From assembly GCF_004210375.1 (NCBI RefSeq), contig NC_134825.1, positions 42,154,348 to 42,218,347 on the forward strand: DNA of 64,000 nt. Reading direction: 5' to 3'. Numbering within the stretch: the stretch's first letter is position 1; the number at the start of each line of letters is the position of its first letter. A program made the translations under genes and the position numbers. The stretch is from Tachypleus tridentatus. Taxonomy: Eukaryota > Arthropoda > Merostomata > Xiphosura > Limulidae. The notes under the pieces are model-generated. The model was not told the origin of the DNA, did not search any database, and saw only the letters and a program-made list of their open reading frames with translations. Below are positions 1 through 11,980 of the stretch, in pieces.

Positions 1-48
1 ATGAAATCATAAATTTCATTACGTTACTCATCATGGCGGTCTTGCTTG
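1..48 (+). other. Possible 3' end of a coding exon at the left edge
   Basis: Reading from base 3, the segment is open up to base 48 and encodes a hydrophobic stretch resembling part of a membrane helix (EIINFITLLIMAVLLG with the last codon split). It is followed at 49-54 by GTAAGT, a perfect splice-donor hexamer. The two other plus frames contain stops (TAA at 10-12, TGA at 2-4). A short ATG start inside it (33-35) would instead give a six-residue first exon. At 48 bases chance is a real possibility, and no family is recognisable. Confidence 0.2.
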
Positions 49-54
49 GTAAGT

Positions 55-1588
55 ACACCATACTGGGTGTTTTCATTTTGGAGCTTATATGAGTTTGTAA
101 ATCAAATGTCTTATTCTTTTTTGTATGTTATTAACACATAAACATATCTTAAAGCGATTCTTCAAAAACTCCTAATACCTCAAGTATACGTTCAGGATAA
201 ACAAGTTATTGTCATATTAATTATTTACGTTCGGCAGAATTACGGTAATAAAGATTGTTGTGTTTTTTTCGTTATATTTCAGACACAATCCTTTCACAAA
301 ACGTAGACATAACCGTTGTGTAGAAGTAAAGGGGAATCGCGAAAATAATTATTTACCTGAACATTTAAAACCTTCTATTCGATAAACCTGAATCTGAATT
401 ACAATAAACTAATGTTTGTTTTGAGCAAATGTATATTATAAACTAAATTTATGTAAGTTTTACGTTTCATATATTACACAGCATAGATTGTAAGAATAAA
501 TAAAAAAATGTTATTTTATTGTACCAGTTTGATTTATATGTAAATATGTTATTGATTAGGTTACAGTTGTAAAATATATTTGTATCTATCTCAGGTATCT
601 GCTGAGATATAGATACAGTGTCTGATGTAGTTATATATAAATAGCTACACTATATAGTAACGTAATTGCGTATGTCCCTGGACTTGATAATAGGGGAAGC
701 ATATACACTGATCAGATGTTTGTAGATTTATAATACTTGTTAATGGATATAATGTGACAACCTTCATAAGTTAGTGTTGGTATCACCTTCTATTAACACT
801 TCAAATTACAGAGTTTGTGGTTGTTCTTTTATCATTCTTTTTTCCCCAAGTTATACACAAAGTATATGTATTATCATAAGCTACAAAGGGCTACATTACA
901 TAAAAATAACATGTATTTTGCTGAGCGATCAGTTTATGTTATTTTTCTGATGTGAAATAAAATTGTAGTTCACAAGGAGCAATGAATACAAAATACAGCC
1001 ATTTTGTTTTCTCTCAAAACTCGGAGATAAAATATGGGAGGTCGTTTTCGATTTTATTGAATGAATTTCGTAAAAGATTATCCGAATATTATCATTAACG
1101 AATTATGATATACACAAAATATAGTATTTATGTTATAATGTTAATCTGTGTTTCCCGGGAAGCTGTTTTACAATAAATAACCTGAAACGTAGACCCATCA
1201 GTATAGAATTAAGCCGAGACAAACCAGGGTAAAGTATAAGAAGTAATTTTATTGTTTACTTAATGTATGTCATAAACAATAACCTCAGCTGGTATTAAGC
1301 AGAAGTCAGGATACTGATAAATAAATGGATAATTTTATATTGTGTTTTTCTTCATTATACTCACAGCACTTCATTAAGACATTAGAACCTTTTTACGTAT
1401 GCTGTTTGCGGGTAATCTTATTTTTACTGACTTAATCATTTTTGTAAATTCATTTCACTTAGAAAACTGTATTTACCTTTTGATTTGAACAATTAACAAT
1501 GTGAAACCTAATGTAACACCTCTGTATTACCTTATAAGTAATACAGCTTTATTACGTTTAAGGGAATCTACCATTACACCTAATGAAT
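55..1588. other. AT-rich stretch, nothing recognised
   Basis: No transposon, tRNA-like box, tandem repeat or convincing ORF is visible. If the exon end at the left edge is real, this is intron. Confidence 0.6.
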
Positions 1589-1690
1589 GTTTGTTTGTGC
1601 TTAACCACAAAGCTACTAAACTGTCTGTGCTCTGTCCACCAGGGTATCGAAACCAGATTTTTAGTTTTGTAAGTCCACTGGGGAGGGAGG
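1589..1690 (-). mobile_element. SINE family C copy, degenerate
   Basis: On the minus strand this carries the tRNA-like head and 3' domain of the third SINE family of this window (called C here). Read on the plus strand it has the complement of the tail, then the 'tctgtgctctgtccacc' segment, the box B complement near 'gtatcgaaacc', and ends at 'ggggaggg'. It is diverged and its 5' end is trimmed. A small ORF across it (1501-1785) is not a gene. Confidence 0.55.
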
Positions 1691-1691
1691 T

Positions 1692-4600
1692 TATTGGGGG
1701 AGTAAGCTTAAGAAACATACCCTTGTGGTACTGTAAGGAACTACAACCTTCACTGCTTTACCGTTTGCCTTCATTATGTTATTGATAAATAGTTAATAAT
1801 AACTAAATCTACGGTTGGAATACCTACTTTTAGTTCGAACAAGATTCAAGATAAAACGACTGAACTAACATACACATATCCACACACAATTGTAAACTTA
1901 TGGACTATTATTTGTTTATAATAGCATCCAATTATATGTCTGGCTATTAGTGTTATTAGAAAAAATAATATCGAAATTAGTGTTTACTATTATAAGAACA
2001 AGATAATGGTTAAAATAGCCAAGTATTGTCTATCATATATAAACAGAGGAGATACATAATATTCACACAAATGTTTATCGATTGTTACATAGTAAAAATT
2101 TTCCATTTATTTGAAGTGTTGATAATAAAATTAACAAAAGTTTTACTGTGTGACAACCGATAAAAAATATGTGTAAATTACAAGCAAAAAATGCTGGTTT
2201 TAATTAATAGCTAATAGAAATTCGTTAAACAATAGTCCAAACATATGAGAACTAGAAATATCACCATATTAAGGAATTTAAGCCCGCACCATATGAAGTA
2301 GTAGTCAGTATACCACTGTATTTATATGATGCGTCATCCTTCGTTTTCACTAATGCCAGTATGTATACTATTTTTCATGTTTCTTATCATCAGTACTTTT
2401 GATATTAATTTTGGTCTTATGTAACAAGATTCGAGTTTCGTATTACATCCTTTCTTCTTGGCACTGTTAACACGAGCTTAATTTCTTTGTTTCGTGAACG
2501 AACGTTGTGTTCGCATTCTTTGGCACATTGTTTTAACGTGTGTTCTAATTCTCCTGTTTAATTCTTTGCACGTAAAAGCTTCAGCTTGTAAATAATATTT
2601 TTCTCATCTCGACATAGTGCGGTCGTCGCTTCTCTTAAAAGGATTGTCAGGTTTTATTAGTTCTCAGAAGACATGTTTAGAACAGCTATTAGCTTCAATG
2701 ATTTCTTTCTTCTTCGTCTAAAGACGCAGTACTTATTGTTTTGTTCGCTAAACGTCTGGTTATTTTCAATTACAGGAATGATTTAACGTAAAACCTCAAA
2801 GTTTTTTAGTTTTCGTCCTGTTTAACTGAGTTTTCAGCCTGTTGTATTTGTTTTAAAGTTTTATGAAAGCGTATTTGAATATGAATAAAACATTCTTCAC
2901 GAATGGTGATTCAGTGTTTCCTGACAACAGTTTTAGTGAATCTATGACGTTCAAAATAGAGAAAATTCATCTTTATTAACATTTAAGGAGGACGTTACGC
3001 TGTAGAGACACATACACTATAAACTAGTTTTAGATTATTGTACTTTTGCTTACTCATATTCCTGTGATTATAGTTTTTCTTTCATTTTTTTCAAACTAGT
3101 CTTTATTTTATTCGTAACTTTTTCTGCCAACAGCTTTGACCTTTCTTAGAGTTCATTCATTAGGGAAGTATGAACATGTTAACTGTTTCTTTTCATATCT
3201 GGAAATATATAAATCACAGATTCTGTTATACGAGAACAAAATCAGCATCAAAATGTCATAAACCAGCACCAACAATAAGAAATAATAAAACAGAGAAAGA
3301 GGATGCCACGAGATTCACCTGTTCTTGTTTGATGTAATACATTAACTAACATTTGTGAACTTTCTACCTGTGGTGCACTTTACATTTCTGCTTTGATTTT
3401 TTTTCGTATTTCTCGACAGATACTTACAGAAGTTAAAGAGCTATTCGTGTCAGTTATTGAAGTGAAATTAATCAAAAATGATTGGTTTTACAATTATTTG
3501 CAACTAACAAAGTATCTGGCATTGCTTGGATGAAAAACGGCCTTAAAATGCCTGAAATTCGTTTGAATAAATCAACCGTATTAATAGTGATTATTTTCGA
3601 CAAAATAAGAAAATTATTTCTTTTCTTGACTAAATGTTTTTATTGAAATCAATACAAATAAGAATGTTCGAGAAAAAAATTAAAAATTTGCTAAAGCTAT
3701 TTTAATCAAAACAAAGTTGGTTATATTGCTCCTGCTTCTTGAACGTGCTTTGCGTAACATTTCAAGTTTCTAAAACAAAATTCCTTACCTTCTGGTTACT
3801 GATTTCTGCTGTGTGATCAAATATCGTTTTCAGCATATTCTGACTTTATCATTGTTCTATTTAGTGAATAATTACTTTATTCTCTTCATATTGCAGCGTA
3901 ACGTAAATTAAAGTTTGCCGATACTAATTTTTTGTAAAGTTATTGTATAGCTGATTCTTACGAGTACACGTAAGCAATGCAAAATATATAGCTGAAGCAA
4001 GCCTACTTAGTTGAGAGAGTGTACGTTAATATTCAAGATAATCCGCCAGCTTTTTTTATTTAAGGAGAGTTAGAATGCAAGCATATACTGCGTAAAATAA
4101 GGAGAGAGAAAAATCACAAAGAGAATGAGCAGTGAAGCAAATGAAGGCTCTCGAAGTTTTTATATTGTTGTGACACATAAATGAGCATGGATAAAATAAC
4201 AAAGAGAAGTTCTAACACGGAAAAGAGACAAAAGTAATAGCCCTCTTGATCACATATTACCAACAAAATTCGGCCTTTTTAAGTTGAGACCAACTGGTCG
4301 TCCCGTTTGTCCAAAATTGCAATATTCGTCACATTAGACTATTTGTGGCCTCTAAAGCCGCGGTTACATAGCTCTCGTTACTCCCCGCATAAAGTATCGG
4401 TATATGTAAAGATGTTGCCGTGCATAAGGAACAGGCCTACAGAAGTAGAAAGGGAGAAATTGGCGCTTATATACATATAGATAGATAGATATGGATTGTC
4501 CAGCAGTTCTTCCACGGTAACATCTTCACAGTGTAGAACCATTATGTTCAAACCTAACTGGAGCTAACTTGTAATAAAAAATTTCAGTCTTTTGTCAATT

Positions 4601-7600
4601 GTCTGTTTCGTGTAACATTTATTTATTGAGAATTCTGATCAGCATCATTTATTCTGGTGACGGTTACCACAATATGACTGAAAACTCGTTATATTTCAGG
4701 TATTGTTCAAGATACCCGTATCATCTGATTTTATACGATATAGAAACTGTGTTTTACGTACTTCTCATGTTATATGTAAAAGAAAATATGTTTTAGCTGC
4801 AAACTTCTGGAACTTCAAAAAACCACTAATGAAAACTAAGATTACTTCTTATTGATATTATAACGGACACCGTAATACATTTAGTTTAATACCTACGTTT
4901 GTTTCAGCAAGTTTTCTTTTTATGTAAAGTATATTGTTGGATATGTGTTGCGCAAGTCCCGACTCTTCTCTAAATTTGTACAAGATTCTTCAGTATGAGA
5001 ATCAATAATATTTGTTTTATGAATACGCTAGCGTGATCGAACATTGTCCAACATTCTATAATCTCGTCATAAACTATATAACCAAGGCACCAAGGGACAG
5101 ATATTATTATTATCAGTTACAGTCAGTGTGCTACAGGTCTTGGAAGCTGCAATTGTGATTAACACCTATTACTTGGAAAAGTACAGAATTTAACCAGGAA
5201 CGTTTATACATTTCGAAAATTACAAATCATTCAAATTCAGTGAATTAACTTCAGACATTGGTATTTTTTCGAGGACATTAAATGTCTTCATCGGTAAAAA
5301 GTCGGCGGTGCGAAGTCATCCAAGCTAGCTAGTTTAAGCGAGATGTAACAATATCACCTCAGAATTAATTTTCTCGTCGTGGACCTGGATTACTGATAAA
5401 ATATTCAGTTCTACACCAGATATAAGACTCAGTATTGTCTTAACTTTGTAAAAATGTTGTATATAAATCATTATTTGTAATAACAAATAGTAATAACCGT
5501 TATTATAAATTGTATTGTTTTTTGTTTGCATATGAGACTATATTTTTGTTAAGAAATAAAGTTGAGCATATCAACCTTGTTGGCAAATATCATAAATTTG
5601 ATACATATCGAAATTGAAAGAACTGCTAAATTAAATGTAAAACTTCTGGCTATTTGAAATCTTAATACTTAACGTAAATAATTCAATAAATCGGAGACTC
5701 GTCCAAAATAAATTACAATAAGTAACATTATTTATGTAAAAAATTATTTGTAATTTCTCATGATGTATGACAATTTATTTATTATACATATACCATAAGT
5801 CTCGGTGCAAGCTATATTGCCACTTTGAGCATCACTTAGTTATTTTAGTTCGATTTGTGTAATAAATTCATAGGACTGCAAATCGACTTGCTTATTAACA
5901 TTTATTTAGTAAAGCTTGAACAATACCATAAAAGTGTATTCCACACTTTAGGGTGGATATTCTATAGCCCAATCTCACTAGTGGTTAAGACACGAATATT
6001 CCATTATTTTATTATGTTCTGTAAATTAATACTGACAAAATCGAATTGCGTGGATTGTATTGATGATGTTAGACTTTTCTCCTGAGGCCGAACGATAAGT
6101 GATAGTTCGATGCACTACAATTCATTCGTCAGTAAATATTTGTTTTAAATCTAAGTCTAGTAAAACTCTGCGTAGAATATTTGTTAACTTTCTTTATCTT
6201 TGTACTCTTGTCATTACTTATACAGTTTCCTTAATAGATTTTCATATGAAATGATTGAATTTAACTGCGACCTTAATCTATAAGCAGGCTTTCTTTTATA
6301 CAGATATTTGCTCACCATTGACCTTAGATAGGAAATTAATTTTTTTTAGTTCAAAATAATTTCAATGAAGGACGACGTTCCACTCACACAAGGTATCTTC
6401 CAAAACACCTGGTCGAGTTCTCACTCTGAATCTCTGCCAATTCGTTCATGCTCGTCTGAAAACACATGGTGGTAGAACCAATGTAACCTATCTTCGTGAC
6501 AAAACAAATCAATTGATAAATAGCATTAGATGATTTTCAACTGTCAATAACTGTTTTTAAAGTCTAGAATAAGATGTGATCTTTATTTTTAAAACCCTTT
6601 TGAACTTGTTTTTTTTTCTATAATGAAAAAATTCTTATTTTTTGGCAACGTTATGTTATTTTCACTTGGACGTGAACTGTTGATAGAATTTTATTTGATA
6701 GTGAATCGTTTCTTATATTTTTCCTTCTATAATTCAGCTAAACTTATAGTGAAAACCTTTTATGTTAGGATATTAAATGATATTGGCTCTTATACTTGCA
6801 AGTTGCCTTATTTTTATTGTTTACTCAATTATATTTTTTACGTTTTCAGTATCTCGGATCCCAGTGTCAATACATATAATTTTTTTAATATAACAAACAA
6901 AATAAAATACTATTCTATTGCGACTTCGTTAAGAAGTGACATACCAAAGTACCAGAATGTACTTAATCAACGAATTAGATTTTACTCTGTCTAAGGTTTC
7001 AGTTAATATTAATTGCATAAAAATCTTGCGATATCCACACGTAAGATACGAAGTTCTAAAAACGTTACAATTGATTGTTTTATGTGCTTCTTTCAAAGAA
7101 TTACAATTACTTTTAACAGAAGTGTAAGGATAAGTTAAATTAAAAAACAACTCACTTCTAATCGATTGATAAGCTCTAAATGATTGACCTAATTCATTGA
7201 TAAGTTATCGATAAATCTAAGTATAATTCAATTTTAATAAATATTAAGTTGCTACTATAAGCACTAAAAATAATTGACATTAATTTTAACATAGAACATT
7301 GTAATGAAATAACTCATATCTATTATAGCAGGGAATTTATAAACTACAGCTTTTAGTTTAGTCAGATCATATTTGAGTCCTACAAACTAATCTACATTGA
7401 AAAAGTTGTTTACCAATCATGTATTATTACCTATTATCAGTAATAGAGTTTACTGAACATTTAAAATAAACGGGAAAATATTTCGGTATTAAAATTTTTA
7501 ATTTTAAGACTTTTTTTACAGCCAGAAAGAAGTTGCAGTTTAATTAGAATTGGCACTGGAACAGTTTATATAGTGTGAGAAGTAATCGAGGCAACATTAT

Positions 7601-7617
7601 CAGTTTGGATGTTTTGG
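1692..7617. other. Long AT-rich stretch, nothing recognised
   Basis: Nearly 6 kb with no repeat family seen elsewhere in the window and no convincing coding sequence. The longest open frame (6623-6994, 123 residues) is very AT-rich and rich in F, Y, I and N, as expected by chance at this composition. A short GATA microsatellite lies near 4478-4492. Confidence 0.6.
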
Positions 7618-7710
7618 ATTGTTTGTAGTGAAGCACAAAGCTGCTAAATGAGCTATTTGTGCTTTGCCCAACGCGGGCATCGAAATTCAAATTTTAGCGT
7701 TATAGGACTG
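7618..7710 (-). mobile_element. SINE family C fragment
   Basis: The plus strand shows the complement of the family C tail ('gaagcacaaagctgct'), then 'gtgctttgcccaacgcgggc' and 'attttagcgttatagg'. The tRNA-like 5' end is missing or decayed beyond recognition. Confidence 0.5.
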
Positions 7711-7891
7711 AAAATGTTGGAAATTTCCTGGTGAATTAATTAATTTGCTACTATCGCTATAAACTTAAAATATTAATCCTCTTGTTATGTTTCCAGGATA
7801 GTCTGCTGCGGGCAGCCAATAGGAGTGGGATAAAGCGTTCATCTTTCAACTGTACAGAGTATAAGTGGAATCTTGAAACTATGATATATAA

Positions 7892-8020
7892 TGTGTACAT
7901 GACTATTTTCTTATAGCAATGCCACATCGTACTATTTGTTGTGTCTAACGAGAGAAATCATACCCCTGATTCTACCGATGTAAGTCCGTAGACTTACCGC
8001 AAACCCTCTAGGGGATGTAG
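7892..8020 (-). mobile_element. SINE family B copy, degenerate
   Basis: Family B (its complement begins 'gtgttttcttatagcaaagc' and ends in a tRNA-like head) is recognised by 'attttcttatagcaatgcc', 'cccctgattctaccgatgta' and 'gtccgtagacttaccgc'. The head and tail order puts the element on the minus strand. Confidence 0.6.
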
Positions 8021-8292
8021 TATGTAAACGAAGTTCGAACTCATTATAATACTTTTTGAATTAAGAACGTGAAGCAGCGGTAACTTTCAACAAACAATGC
8101 TAAAGTTCGATTCCACGCGTTTGACAGAACACAGGCCGCCCAAAAAACGCTTAAAATCTTCTAACAATAGCAAAATAAAATATTTGTATATAATCAATTA
8201 TTGAATAAATAAAAAATGAAAGATAGTTAAAGACGTAGCAGTTAAAAGTATGATTAATTAAAAAGTATAGTCAAGACAACTTTACGAATGAT

Positions 8293-8530
8293 TGTTTGTT
8301 TTGAATTTCGCGCAAAGCTACACGAAAGATATCTGCGTTGGCTATCCTAATTTTTAGAAAAGCAGATATTCATCGTTACCCACCGCCAATTCTTGGACTA
8401 CTGTTATACCAACGAATAGTAGGATTGACCGTCACATTATAGCGCCCCGTTGATGAAAGTGCGAGAATGTTTATGTGAAGGAAATTCGAACCTGCTACCC
8501 TCCGACTAGGAGTCAAATGCTCTAATCAAC
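8293..8530 (-). mobile_element. SINE family A copy, diverged
   Basis: Family A is the commonest repeat here: about 275 bp, with a tRNA-derived head (box A near TGGCCAAGTG, box B GGTTCGAATCC, loop CTCGTAA as in tRNA-Thr with anticodon CGT), a conserved body and an A-rich tail. This minus-strand copy keeps the tail complement 'gaatttcgcgcaaagctaca', the body 'tgggattgaccgtcacatta' in altered form, and a decayed box B. Confidence 0.8.
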
Positions 8531-8644
8531 TTTACAAATTAGAAATGAAAATCATTAAAATAGAAAAGCTTTCAGAATTAAAAGGGCTTTTCTTCCCATC
8601 CAAAGTTTATGTCAGGTAACATACTAAAAGAAAGCGAACATACT

Positions 8645-8766
8645 GTGTGTGTGTTTTCTTTTAGCAAAGCCACATCGGGCTATCTGCTGAGCACACCAAG
8701 GGGAATCGAACCCATAATTTTAGCGTTGTAAATCCGTAGACTTACCGCTGTGCTAGCGGGGGGCCC
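8645..8766 (-). mobile_element. SINE family B copy, well preserved
   Basis: On the minus strand: tRNA-like head with box A 'tagcacagcggtaagtc', loop containing TTTACAA (anticodon position TAC, as in a valine tRNA) and box B 'gggttcgattcccc', here slightly changed. It is followed by 'agatagcccgatgtggcttt' and a tail ending in a CA-rich run. One of the best family B copies in the window. Confidence 0.75.
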
Positions 8767-9154
8767 GAACATCCTATACTTTAAAAACAAAACGCTGCTA
8801 AAACTAATGAAAAGATATATGTTAAAACTTCCAGCTACGGTCCCCCAGACACCTGAGAAACCAAAGTTCATCATGCCAAACTTAGTTTCTAAACAGGCAA
8901 CTAAAACGAAAAGTGAAAATAAATGGTCAAAAACCGGATGAAACGTATCGTTGGTCAAAATAGGCTCATCACATTCTCAAAATCCACAAACGGGGGAAAT
9001 TCACAAAATGACAGATCGTCAATAAAGAAAAGCTACTAAAACAACAGAGTTATAAGATTTGTTTTTTTGCTTTTACTCTAAGGTTTTCGGTATAGCTATT
9101 ATTTCACTGAGTCAAACTGGGAAAACGTGTTAGTGGTATTAGTTGACATTAAAA
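8767..9154. other. No feature recognised
   Basis: Unique-looking sequence; short overlapping open frames on both strands at 8680-8958 extend out of the SINE and are not supported as genes. Confidence 0.5.
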
Positions 9155-9159
9155 GACTG

Positions 9160-9370
9160 TATTAAGTACTTATGGTAAAGCTACCTGTCTTTATCCCTAA
9201 TTTTGAACTACTAACCAGAGGATATACAGACAGTTAGCAACACCATACCCATCCTACCATTCACGCTACAGGATTCACTGTTACATTTAGAAACCACCCG
9301 CATATTAAAGCAAGGAGAATAGTTTGTGGTTTTGCAAGATTCGAGTCCGGTCCGTCAGCTTCGAAAACCA
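9160..9370 (-). mobile_element. Very old SINE family A-like relic
   Basis: Scattered matches in the right order to the family A complement: 'ccctaatttt', 'agaggatatacagacagtta', a block like the 'caccacccacc' body, and 'caagattcgagtcc' in place of the box B complement. Divergence is high, so the boundaries and the exact family are uncertain. Confidence 0.4.
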
Positions 9371-9375
9371 TATCT

Positions 9376-10278
9376 CCAACAGAGGACCAAGCCGCTGTCG
9401 GATAGTTTTTCTTTCACTGGGAGGATATTTCAACTTGAGATAATTTGGATATAGACAGAAAATAAATCATAACAAGTCCTATACAAAACAGATGCCTGAT
9501 TAAGTAAAATCTAAACCAATGACAGGCTGTGTTTGGAATAGTCAGTGACTTGATAACTGTTCACGAATTTCCAAGTACTGATCTTTAAAGAAACCATGAT
9601 AAAATCTTTACGTCCAAGTACAAAAAGCTGCTAGATATTTAGTCATGTTTGATTCTTCCATGAAAGAATATTCTAGAAAAATTATCATGCAAAAAAAAAA
9701 ATATTACATACTAAAGAGAAAAACACAGTTGTTGCCTAATAAGATCAGTGTACAAAACTACTTATTTATATTTTAAGAATAAGTCACACAATAGGTAAAG
9801 ACAATAATAATCATCTAATTTGTCACAAGTCACTGAAACGCCTGCAATTAACGATGGTGATGTAGCTATAAAAGAATCTTCCCCAGATTCTTGTTGTTGT
9901 GAGACATAAGTAATCCCTATATGACAAGAGTGGTTCTAAGTAAACGTGAGGAAACGATACTTCAGCTAAAAGGCTTACGAAGCCAAGGGTTAGACAGCGT
10001 AGCAAACATAAAAGGTGAAAACAATCATTCTTGAGAAAAAAATTATATACTAAAACCTAAGAGTGCAGTACACATTATACGAATCTCGTTTTGAATAATA
10101 CAAACTATTGTTGCACCGAGAATATGACATTCTTTAACTTTACGAAGACATAGGTGTTTACTGTGTGCTTGAACTCATTGTTACGAAATATGACTATAGT
10201 ATGTTTCCCAGTTAACCACACATTTGTTAAAATGATAAGCGGCGAGAAAGTAAAATTGTTGCTGCTCATAAATCCCGA
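9376..10278. other. No feature recognised
   Basis: No repeat copy or coding signal visible. The 60-residue minus-strand frame at 9823-10005 has no recognisable features. Confidence 0.5.
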
Positions 10279-10570
10279 CATAAGCTGAAAAAGGTCCGAA
10301 ACGTTCTGGTGTTAATGTAGAAGACATATCCTCACAGAAGTCAATGTAGCACATAAGCTGAGAGAAATTCAGGACGTTCTGACGTTATTGTAGTAGACAT
10401 ATCCTCATAGAAATCAGCGTAACACATAAGATGAGAAACGTCTGGGACGTTCTGGCGTTAATGTAGAAGAGACATCCTCACAGAAGCCAGTGTAATACAT
10501 AAGCTGAAAGAGATCCAAGACGTTATGACTTATTGTAGAATATATATCCTCACAGGAGTTGGTGGAAAAA
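10279..10570 (+). repeat. Tandem array, four copies of a 73-bp unit
   Basis: The landmark 'cataagctga' (or close variants) recurs at 10279, 10352, 10425 and 10498, exactly 73 bp apart. Each unit contains 'gacgttctgg'-like and 'catcctcacagaag'-like blocks. Copies differ by many substitutions, so the array is old. The unit length is not a multiple of three, which argues against coding, and the minus-strand frame at 10414-10602 only reflects the repeat. Confidence 0.85.
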
Positions 10571-11589
10571 ATCACACGTCGAAGTAAAGGCAAGTGCTGC
10601 AAAGATCCTACAGTTACAAACTAGTAAGCTTGCTATACGAGATGAATCTCGCCAATAAGCAGTTACAGCATAGTTAGAGCTCCATAAACCACTAGACCAC
10701 ACTGGTCAGTCCCAGAAAGAATGTGCGATTATTTAGTGATAGTAAATATTAAATTCAAGCAATATTTTTAGTTCCGGAAACTTTACGATGAAGATTCACC
10801 GAAGAACAATGAATAAAATCCAATATTCAGTTCCCCTGATCAACAGAGCGCAGAAGGTTATTCTGTTACTTTGGGCTACAATAAAAATGAGAAAGAAGAA
10901 ATATAAGCGAACTACAACAAAAAGTTATTTAGTTGTATTGTAGCGAAATTAAATTTAAAAACCTCACTTCATGAGGTTACCTTCAGCTCTTGAAATTCTT
11001 TGTACTTGTTCTTTATGGTAATTATAGTCAAGAATATTTTAATACTGCGAGATACATTTAATAATGAAGAAACTTGTAGATATTATTTTGATAAACTTAA
11101 CACTTTGCATTATTAAACAAGGCCGGCATTGTTAAATAAAAACGTATCTTGCCTGTTCAAAGTGCTCTTGATAGAAGAGCCCTCCAGTAACATATTTGAT
11201 GCTTCATTTTGTTTTAGTGCAAAAATACTTATAGGATGTACAATGTGACTGTGTGAACCTAGGGTATCGAGCTTACATAATCTTGAAATCTGAAAATTTC
11301 GTGTGTGAGCTTGAATTTTACAAAGTTCTAAATAATTCATACAAGAAAACAGTGAGTACTAGCTAACAAAGGTAATTACCACAGCTGTCAACACAGTAGT
11401 CCACGAAAAGGAAAAGACGTACAGAGCTTTAGAACTCGTTAATTTATTGATTTTAGGCCAATGTCTTACTCTATTTTCAGCATTAACTGTTTCCTACTAA
11501 CATTACTTACCGAAGTTCCTTACTCTATGTTCAACCTTATAATAACAGAAATGTTTGATTACAATATAAACGAAAATATCGAGATTTTT
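10571..11589. other. No feature recognised
   Basis: AT-rich; the minus-strand frame at 11113-11340 (75 residues) has no recognisable domain. Confidence 0.5.
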
Positions 11590-11860
11590 TATTTGGTTTG
11601 AATTTCGCGCAAAGTTACACCAGGGCTATCTGCGCTAGCCGTTCCTAATTTAGCAGTGTAAGACTACAGGGAAAGCACCTAGTCATCACCACCCACCGCT
11701 AACTCTTTGGCTACTCTTTTACCAACAAATAGTGAGACTGACCGTAACATTATAACGCCCTCACGGCTGAAAGGGCGAGCATGTTTGGTGTGACGGGGAT
11801 TCGAACCCGCGATCCTCGGATTACGAGTAGAGTGCTTTAACCACCCGGTCATATCGGGCC
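11590..11860 (-). mobile_element. SINE family A copy, near full length
   Basis: Complete from tail complement ('tttgaatttcgcgcaaagtt') through body to the tRNA-like head, with the box B complement 'gggattcgaacccg' intact and ending at 'atatcgggcc'. Confidence 0.9.
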
Positions 11861-11867
11861 TTGAATT

Positions 11868-11980
11868 TTTTGTTGTTGTTGAACTAAAAGTGCACAATGA
11901 GCTGTCTTGTAGTACCCACTTCGGGTATCAAATCTCGATTTATAAAGCATTCAGACTTACTGCTAAGTAACTAGGGGAGG
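11868..11980 (-). mobile_element. SINE family C copy, degenerate
   Basis: Directly abuts the family A copy on its left. Recognised by 'aaaagtgcacaatgagctgt', 'cacttcgggtatcaaatctc' (box B complement) and 'cagacttactgctaagtaac'. Same orientation as its neighbour. Confidence 0.55.

Noticed and set aside
6623-6994. 123-residue plus-strand open frame
   Set aside because: Extreme AT content, residue bias (F, Y, I, N) and no domain; expected by chance in this composition.
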